Below, piece after piece: positions 57,020 through 64,000 of a DNA stretch of 64,000 bases (its first letter is position 1; the number at the start of each line of letters is the position of its first letter). The notes under the pieces were generated by a model. It had not been told where the DNA came from. It made no database searches and was given only the letters and a program-made list of their open reading frames with translations. The translations under genes and the position numbers were made by a program. Source of the stretch: Edaphochlamys debaryana (Eukaryota > Chlorophyta > Chlorophyceae > Chlamydomonadales); assembly GCA_016858145.1 (NCBI GenBank), contig JAEHOE010000232.1, positions 1 through 64,000 on the forward strand. Reading direction: 5' to 3'.

Positions 57020-60000
57020 TCAGGCCACCCCCGCGATCCTCAGCATCTCGGGCACCCGCGTCACCTTCTCCCGCGCCCGCCCCCCCGCCTTCCCCGCCGC
57101 CACCTCCGCCTCGTCCAGCCGCCGCCAGCCGCCCCACCCCACCGCCGCTGCGCCCCGCCCCCCCAGCAGCGCCGCCAGCCCCGGGGCGCCCGCGGGCCCC
57201 TGCGGCCAGGCCCGGCCCCGGCCCGCGGTCAGCAGCGCGTCGGTGTCGGCAATGACGCTGCGGGCGGATGGGGGGGGGGGGGGAAATAGGGGGCAGATTG
57301 GTTGAGTGAGGCATTGGTGGGAGAGCACGGCTCTAGAACAGGGGGTTATCACTTGCCCCACCAACACAACACCCTGCCCCCCCTCCCCTGCTTCCCCCCC
57401 CCACCTGGCGGCCGTGTCCTCCGCGTCCACCAGGTTGGTGCCGATGATGCCGGTGGGGCCCCGCTTGAGCCACCCCACCACGTACAGACCCGGCTCGGGG
57501 GCGGGAGGAGCGGCGCCGGCGGCGGGGACGGCCTGAGCGGGGCCCGCCGGGAAGAGAATGTCACGGTGTGGGAGGAAGGGAGCCTTCGAACACCTCGCTC
57601 AGCGCTCAAAAAGCATCGCAGGGCTCGGACGGTGGGTTGGCCCGCTTCCCATCATTCCTCGTCTGCCATGGTCGCACCCTTCCAGCCCCTAACCCCTAAG
57701 CCCCCCCCCACACACACGCACCTGCAGCACCCGGCCCGCCTCGTTGGGGACCACGCCCTTCTTGGCGTCAAAGGGCACGCCCTGGGGGCGGGTGGTGGGG
57801 TGGGAGAGAGGGGCGGGCTTGGAAGGGGCGGCGAATGCAGTCGCGGGCAAAGGCGGTGGATCGGGAGGGGAAGGAGCCGCGCAGTGCAGAGGGGGCCTCG
57901 CTCACTCATTGCTCCCCCCCTCCCTCCCCCTCCTCCCCCCCTTCCCTTTCCCTCCCCCTCCCCCCCCCCACCTCCATGGGCAGCCCCCGGTATCCGATGC
58001 TCTTGAGCACCAGCTGGCAGGGCAGCGTCTCGAAGCGCCCGCTGCCCACCGCCACGGGGGCGCCCCCGGGGCCCTCGGGCCGCACCTCGGTCACCTCCAC
58101 CTTGAGGCCTGGGGGGAAGGGGGGGAGGGGGGGAAGGGGTCAGGGGGGCCGAGGCGGGAGGGCCAGGGTTCGCCAACGGAGGGAGGGAGAGGGGAAATCG
58201 GGGGCATCGCTCCGCGCAGCGGTGCCAAGCCGAGGGGCACGAGAGGCAAGACACCCCCTTGCCCCCCGCGCACCTGCGCCTCCGGGTGCTCAAGCGGCCC
58301 TGGCCCCAGGTACGCCTCCGTCTCCTCCCCTTCCCCCCCTTCCCCGCTCCCCCTCCCCCCCCGCTCACCCGACACGCTCCCCCCCGGCCCCCCCCGCAGC
58401 ACCTCCACGGGGGAGCGGTAGAACTGGAAGTACAGCTCACGGGCCTCGCCCCCAGAGGGGACCTGACGGGGGGGCAGGGAGGAGGACTTGAGTGGGGTGG
58501 GGCGGGGATCCCGGGCTGGCAGCGATCATGAGAACCACGCGCTTCTTCCCGCGCACTGCGAACCGCTCGCTCCCCGCTCCCCGCCCTCAGCCCCCCAAGG
58601 CCCCGCCCTACCAAGGCGCGAGTGGTCAGGCGCTCACCCACGCTCCCCCTCCCCCAAGATCCTCCCCCCCCCTCACCCCCTTGGAGTCCGCCACCCCCTT
58701 GGACACCAGCTCGTGCACTCGGCGCTTGATGCGGGTGGCCTTCATCTCGGCGGCGTCGGCGGCGGAGACAGAGAGCTGGGGGGGGGGGGGCAGGGGTAGC
58801 CGGGGCTGGTGTGTGTGGGGGGGGATGGGGGGGGTAGGGTGGTGAAAGCCCACCCGGAAGCCCGAAACCTGGAGCGGGTCAGTGGCAAGATGGGGCCCTC
58901 CTCTGCCCCCCAAGGGTGCCTCCACACACCTGCCAGCGGAGGGTGTTCCCCCCTCCCAGCACTCGATGCCCCCCCTCCCCCCCCACCTGCTCCGGCGCCG
59001 CCACGCGTGCCGCCACTCCGCACTCCGTGAGCAGCTCCTTGAGCTCCTTGGGGGTGCAGGCGGCCTGGGAGGGGGAGGGGGAGGGGGTGTTAGGCCTCTG
59101 ACAGACAGAGGAGAAGCGGGGGAGCAAAGAAACTTGAATTGGGGACCTGGGCGGAGGGACCCGCACGCTTGGCAGCCCTCCCCACCTCCGCCCCCCCCCC
59201 CCTCACACACACACCCGTACCCCACCTGCACGGGCCCCCTGCGTGCCACCAGGTGCACCTCCCGGCCGCCGCCGCTGGCCTGGGGGGTGGGGGTGGGGGT
59301 GGGGGTGGGGGTGGGGAGGGTGGTGGGGGTGGGGGTGGGGAGGGTGAGGCGCAGATGGCTACCTCAACCAGGCACAGGCACCAGCGGCCCCTCCCTCCGC
59401 AGCAGATGTGGGCCCATCACCCCCTTCCCCCCCCCCGAACAGACCCCGACCCCCCCCCCCACCTGCAGCTGCTGCAGGGCGTGCGCCGCCAGGTCCGTGG
59501 GCCCGAAGCGGGCCGCGGGCGCCAGCAGCGCTCGGGCGCAGTCCAGCGCCACATTGCCGATGCCGCAGATGGCCACGGAGCGGACCTGGGGGGGTTGGGG
59601 GGACGAGGGGTGGGGGGGTAGATCATCGGGAAGGAAGGGAAGAGGTCAGCAGGGCTTGACCACTCTGCAGCACGCAGAGTCGCTCAGCACACATCCACCC
59701 CCCACCCCCCACCCCCCACACACACAGCCGACCGGACCAGCTACAAAGTGCGGCACAGACGTCACGGGTTCGGGGTCAGGGGGATGGGTCGGGCTTCGAG
59801 CTCTCGGGCCTTCGGTTCCGCATCCAAGGCTGGCTAGTCAGCGTGCCAACGTTTTCCCGGCTTGAACGAGCAGCCCTTCACCCCACCCCCCCTCCCCACC
59901 TGTGTCAGGTCTATGGGCAGGTCGCGCATGTCCGGGTGGCCGTTGTACCACCACACCAACTCGCGCGCCGACAGCACACCGGGGCCGTCCTCCCCGGGGA

Positions 60001-61526
60001 TGCCCAGGCGCCGGTCGGACTCGGCGCCGTACGACAGCACCACCTGTGGGGGCGGGGGTGCATGAAGAGGTGGGGGGCGGTGGAGCCGTGTGGCGCCCCC
60101 ATGAGGCCCGAAGGCACCAAACCCTTGCTTGGCTACACCCCCCCCCCCCCCTCACCCCCCCGGTCCTGCACAGCCCTGCCCCGCCTTGCTGCAGTGTGCC
60201 CGCGGACCCCTCTCTGCCTCGCCCGTCGCCCGGCTTCCCCCCCTGCCCCCCCCGCTCCGGCTGCCCCCCCTCCCCCTCTCACCCCTCCCCCCTCCCCTCC
60301 CCCCCCCTTCTCCCCCCCCCCCCCCCCTCACCGCATGGTGCCGCTCCCTCAGCTCCCCCAGGCTCACGTCCGCCCCCGGGCCCGCCCCCACGCGCACGTG
60401 CCCCAGGAAGGTCACCCGCGGGTCCGCAGCCAGCCCCGAGAACTGGTTGGTCACGTTCTGGGGGGAGAGGGGGGAGGCGGGGGAGGGCGTGTGACGAGGC
60501 GGGGGGTGCCAGGCTCGAGCGGCAGGGGCCCCGGGTGCGGTAGCAGGCTTTGAGTGACCGCTGTTTCACGACCCCTTCGGCATCCTGCCTCGCCTGCAGC
60601 TGCAGGTTGGCTCCTCCTCGCGCCCGCCTGGAGCCCTATCCTTCCGGCCGCTCCCCTTCCCCCATATCCCAGCCCCCCTCCTCCCAGTTCCTCCCGCCCT
60701 CCCCCCCCCTCCCACACACACACACCTTGGTGTCCTGGTGGTCGGGGGCCACGCCGCTGCGGACCAGGCCGAAGGGGGTGGGCAGGCGGTCCTGGGCGGG
60801 GGGGTGTCGAGGCGGAGGTCGAGGGAGCATTGAAGAGGGGTCAACATGCCACTTGGTGTGTGCTCAGCTGCATGCATGGGATCCTGTCGCATGGAACCTA
60901 GTGTGTGTTTGGTGGTTCCTCGCGTGAGAGGTGTCAGCAGGGCGAGCTCGTGGGGGCCCTAGGTGCTACGGTACGTGGCGCGGTGGCAGGAGGCACGTTT
61001 ACTGCGCCACTCCTGCCCCGCCCTCCTCCAACCCCCCAAAGCACACACATACTAGGCACTGCGGGCACCCCGCCACCCCGTGCTCCAACCCCCTTCAACC
61101 CCCCGCCCCCCACCCCTCGCCCCCACGCCCACATACGAAAAGCGCCCCCCCCCCCTCACCACCAGAGTCACGTGGACCTTGTCGCCGTAGCGCTTGAGCA
61201 GCTGAGCAAGGGGGAAGGCGGGGAGCAGGACATGCTTATGGTACACGTGCACCAGTCATGGGACGGGTTTCGGAGTTAATGTGCCCCAGGCATCAGCGGC
61301 TGCTTCCTAGACGACTCACCTTGTCGATGGTGTAGAAGCCCGCGGGCCCCGCGCCGACCACGCAGACATGCAGCTTTCCGGAATCGGCCGCGTCAGTCGC
61401 GAAGCTGCGTCCAAGCGCTAGGCCGCAAGAGCGAGCGGTCTGCAAGAGGAGGCCGCCACTGGATCGCCTCACGCCGGCGAACAAGAGGCCTGACACAGCC
61501 TGCAGCGCGGGGCCGGCTGTCGCCAT
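57020..61526 (-). CDS. FDXR: Mitochondrial adrenodoxin/ferredoxin-NADP+ reductase (14 exons, 531 aa)
   Basis: Exons on the minus strand: 61526-61320, 61201-61160, 60791-60726, 60457-60332, 60043-59900, 59585-59463, 59279-59226, 59064-58987, 58775-58677, 58462-58369, 58108-57972, 57781-57722, 57532-57405 and 57257-57020; all in frame (1596 nt with stop). The flavoenzyme moves electrons from NADPH to a mitochondrial ferredoxin, supporting Fe-S cluster and related syntheses. A presequence of about 50 residues ([20 protein letters not shown]...) precedes the FAD motif [16 protein letters not shown]. Then come [20 protein letters not shown], the NADP-binding [57 protein letters not shown] and the C-terminal signature [14 protein letters not shown]. 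It is about 40 residues longer than human FDXR, mostly from the presequence and Gly/Ala-rich loops near the C-terminus. It is divergent from the gene at 62018. Confidence 0.96.
59283..59345 (+). repeat. GGGGGT-type tandem repeat in FDXR intron 7
   Basis: A stretch of GGGGGT and GGGGT units on the + strand lies immediately left (+ coordinate) of nothing coding, just beyond the exon that starts at 59279 on the minus strand. In the transcript it is the C/A-rich 3' end of intron 6, adjoining the acceptor at 59280. Confidence 0.75.
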
Positions 61527-62017
61527 GGCTTCCCCGTTTACACGCGACAGTGGGGGCCTAGAAAGACGACGCTATGTACTGTGTTACCACAGCTTAGGGG
61601 TAGTCGTGGAAGTGCGCGGCGGAAGCGTGCAAGCGCGGGGCTCATGAAGAAGAGCGACCCAGTGGTCCCGGAGAGGGTCTTCCCGTGACCATTCCGCGCG
61701 CGGTTTACCGCCTAGCAAGCGACAGGCTTGTCAGAGACCAGCGGAGGTTGTTGGCACTGCGAATGGGAGGTGGCGAGCCCTCGCCCATCGTTCGATGGGT
61801 GCAAGTTTGCCCTTGGCACGTCGGCAGGGAGCATAACCACTCCATATTTTCCGTGCCCCGCGCTTGCCGTGTTCGCAAATGAGCCCTCCACCCTGTACAT
61901 AGCACGCGGAGGCCGCGCAGGCTCAAGCGCGACCACGCCATCTTTGCCACGACCTGAAAGCCCTCTCGTGAACCAGCGCGCCGGTGCACCCAGCCCGGCG
62001 CTATAGCATTTCTAGGA
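61527..62017. promoter_or_regulatory. Shared upstream region of FDXR and downstream membrane-protein gene (491 bp)
   Basis: Divergent start codons at 61526 (minus) and 62018 (plus) enclose 491 bp that must contain both promoters. No clear TATA box or repeat was recognised. This is inferred from geometry. Confidence 0.55.
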
Positions 62018-64000
62018 ATGGCTCTGTCTGCCAGTCAAGCGGCCAGCGCGGTGCCCCAGGTCGGTGGATTGGAACTTCCTGCGAGGCACATTGCCGTTTG
62101 CGCGCTCCTTGGAGCCACGGTGATGGCGCGTCCAGCTCAAGTGACGGACGGGCCCGTTCCAACAATTTTGCAGGAGGCTTGGGGCTCTCGGGGCTCGCAG
62201 CTGCGTGTTTGCAGCACGCGAAGGCCTTTGCTTGCACCGCTTGACGCTGGCGCGACCTCCAGCTGTGTCGTCTCAGATGACAGAGCCCCTGAGCCGTTTG
62301 GGTGGCGCGCAGCGCGCGTGGCACGGCGCCCAGCCTCCCACGTCGCTGCGGCCGGGGCCGACGTGGCAGCCCCTGCCCGGCCACCCGCTCGTCGAGCCGG
62401 GACACCTCCCCGGCCTCACCTTCCCCCACCTCCCCTCCCGGACCTCCTCCCGTCCACTGCCACCTTCAACCCCAGCTCCAGCCCCGACCCCGGCCCCAGC
62501 TCGAGCCCGGCCGTGGGCCCTGCTGCCGCGTCCTCGCTCTCCGTGCTTGCCTCTGAAGCCAAGCGCCTGGGCTCAGAGGCGCAGCGCACCCCCCAGCGGC
62601 AGCAGGGGACCCCCGGGGCCCCCGGCCGAGGCCCCGGCGCCCCCCCGCCGGGCGGGCCCGAGCAGCAGCCGCCCGGGCCCGACCCGGGCCAGGGGCCCAA
62701 CCCGGGCCGCTCAGTGCGGCTGCAGTACTGGCTGCTCCTGCTCGTCCAGTACGGCGGGCTGTACGGCACCGCAGCCGTGATCATCGCGGCCATTGCGCAC
62801 GTGGATCCGTTCGGGGGACTGCACCTGGACGCGCACGACATTGGTGGGGCTCCTTGGGGGGGCTAGGGTTTCGCGGGGTGAGGCGTGTTCTAGCGAGGGA
62901 CTCGTGCGCCGGCCTCTGTAAGGCACGGAGGAAGCCCTGGTTGCCGCCTCCCCTCCCCGATCCAACGACAGTCCATGCCCACGATAGCACCACAGGCGCC
63001 CATTTTCCTCAGCGGCCTCCCCTGCCCCCTCCCCCCCTCCGCCCCCCCAGGCCTGGGCCTGGCCCTCATGGCTCCGGCGCTGGTGTGGGACGCAGTGGTG
63101 GGGCTGCCGGACTGGGCCACACGCCAGGTGGGGGAGGGGGGAGAGGGGTGGCGGGGGGGAGGTGTCTGGAGGGGTGGGGCGAGGGGAGGGTTGTGGTTAG
63201 TGCCAGCCGCTGGGTGTGTGTTGGCTCTCGTTCCTGCTCCCTCTTGCCCACTGCCTTCCCTCCCTTCACCCCCAAACTCCCCTCCCCCCCCAGGAGGAGG
63301 CCGCTGCGGTGGTGCGGCTCTTCGTGGACCCCGCCCTGCTGCGGGGTGAGGGGCGGGGGGGGGGCGGTTGGAGGGGACAGGGAGACGGGGGCTCAACGGC
63401 GTGCGGGGGGTATGGCTTGCGGGGTCCGTGTCCCTGATTGCTTCATATATATAACATCCCCCCTTTCGTCCCCCCGCTTCCCGGTGCAGACCCCTCCGAC
63501 GCCGACTCCCCGGCCGCAGGGGCGGGGGCGCAGGGGGCCCCGGAGGCGGCTGCTGCCGGCTCGGGCCCCGGTCGGCCCGCCCCGGCCCCCTCCCCTGCGC
63601 CCCCCTCCGCTGTGTGGATGGCGGGGCAGCGGCTGCGGATGGCTCTGGAGCTCATGCAGGTGGGGGGGGGGAGGATGGGGGAGGGGAGGAGGGGGGGGGG
63701 TAGGGGATGGGAGGAGGGGGGAGGAGAGGGGAGGGGGATGAGCGTGAAGGAGGGATGTCTTGTGCGCCCCTCGAGGGGGGGAGGTCCACGAACTGGTGGT
63801 GGCCTGCGACCTGGCCTCCGCGGGGCACCGGGCAGCTCTCGGGGCTGAGCCGTGCGGGGCCGTGCGGCGAGGGCTGGGCACAGCCGCCGTGCGCCCTTTC
63901 GGCCCTCTGCCCCCCACAAACCCTTAATTTACCCCCCCCCCCCCCCCCACTTTGCCCCAAACCCTCGCCCCCCACCAGGAAACGTCTGTCCGCAACAACC
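62018..64000 (+). CDS. Membrane protein of unknown function, 5' part only
   Basis: Exons: 62018-62843, 63051-63127, 63294-63345, 63490-63659 and 63978 to the window end; all in frame, and the gene continues to the right. I do not recognise the family. The first 230 residues are Pro/Ala/Ser-rich and disordered, preceded by an N-terminus that could be an organelle transit peptide. Two hydrophobic segments follow: YWLLLLVQYGGLYGTAAVII (about 238-262) and LGLALMAPALVWDAVVGLPD (about 277-296). Then comes EEAAAVVRLFVDPALLRD, a second low-complexity insert, and WMAGQRLRMALELMQETSVR at the edge. The layout is loosely like chloroplast CAAX-protease-like (CPBP) membrane proteins, but the diagnostic EExxxR motif would lie outside the window, so this is a guess. 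The start ATG is the first in a long open exon; a later start is possible. Confidence 0.72.

Noticed and set aside
27426..64000. tRNA or rRNA genes
   Set aside because: No T-loop-like GGTTCGAATCC or rRNA landmarks were seen in any gap, though a covariance search was not possible.

Overview
The window looks like nuclear DNA of a GC-rich green alga (Chlorophyta, most likely Chlorophyceae; I cannot name the genus). The evidence is about 70% GC, genes split into many short exons, introns that begin GTGGGGGG or GTGAGG and end in long C tracts plus AG, and plant-lineage gene types: a VAL-type B3 transcription factor, an ERD2-like protein of the extended plant class, and selenophosphate synthetase.

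Region 1 (1-27425) is one uninterrupted tandem array, roughly 420 head-to-tail copies of a G-rich 64-bp or 67-bp minisatellite monomer. It runs off the left edge of the window. Its long open frames on both strands are artefacts of a stop-poor repeat. The right 11 kb is homogeneous and carries a higher-order repeat: a 10-monomer block of about 653 bp occurs four times, and with its shared flank it forms a unit of about 1.1 kb. The left 16 kb is riddled with 1-bp indels.

Region 2 (27426-64000) holds seven genes whose exons I joined by hand; reading frame is kept across every junction. In order: a coiled-coil protein of unknown function (-, 27883-31547, 13 exons, 442 aa); a B3 transcription factor with a possible C-terminal AP2-like segment (-, 32723-35443, 7 exons, 423 aa); an importin-7/8-like karyopherin (+, 35870-44929, 28 exons, 1039 aa); an ERD2-like Golgi/ER membrane protein (-, 47582-50498, 8 exons, 279 aa); organellar-type selenide,water dikinase with catalytic Cys (+, 50741-54914, 13 exons, 426 aa); mitochondrial adrenodoxin/ferredoxin-NADP+ reductase (-, 57020-61526, 14 exons, 531 aa); and the 5' part of a membrane protein I do not recognise (+, 62018 to the window end).

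Six of the seven genes form three head-to-head pairs with short shared upstream regions (426, 242 and 491 bp). The genes are housekeeping functions with no common pathway: nuclear import, secretory-pathway membrane protein, selenium activation, mitochondrial electron supply for Fe-S and heme-type chemistry, and transcription.

The gap between the importin and ERD2-like genes contains a 582-bp non-autonomous hAT-type transposon with a perfect 18-bp terminal inverted repeat and a perfect 8-bp target duplication. The most unusual features are the satellite with its higher-order structure, the mirror-like G-tract/C-tract intron ends, the B3-plus-AP2-like protein, and this hAT element.
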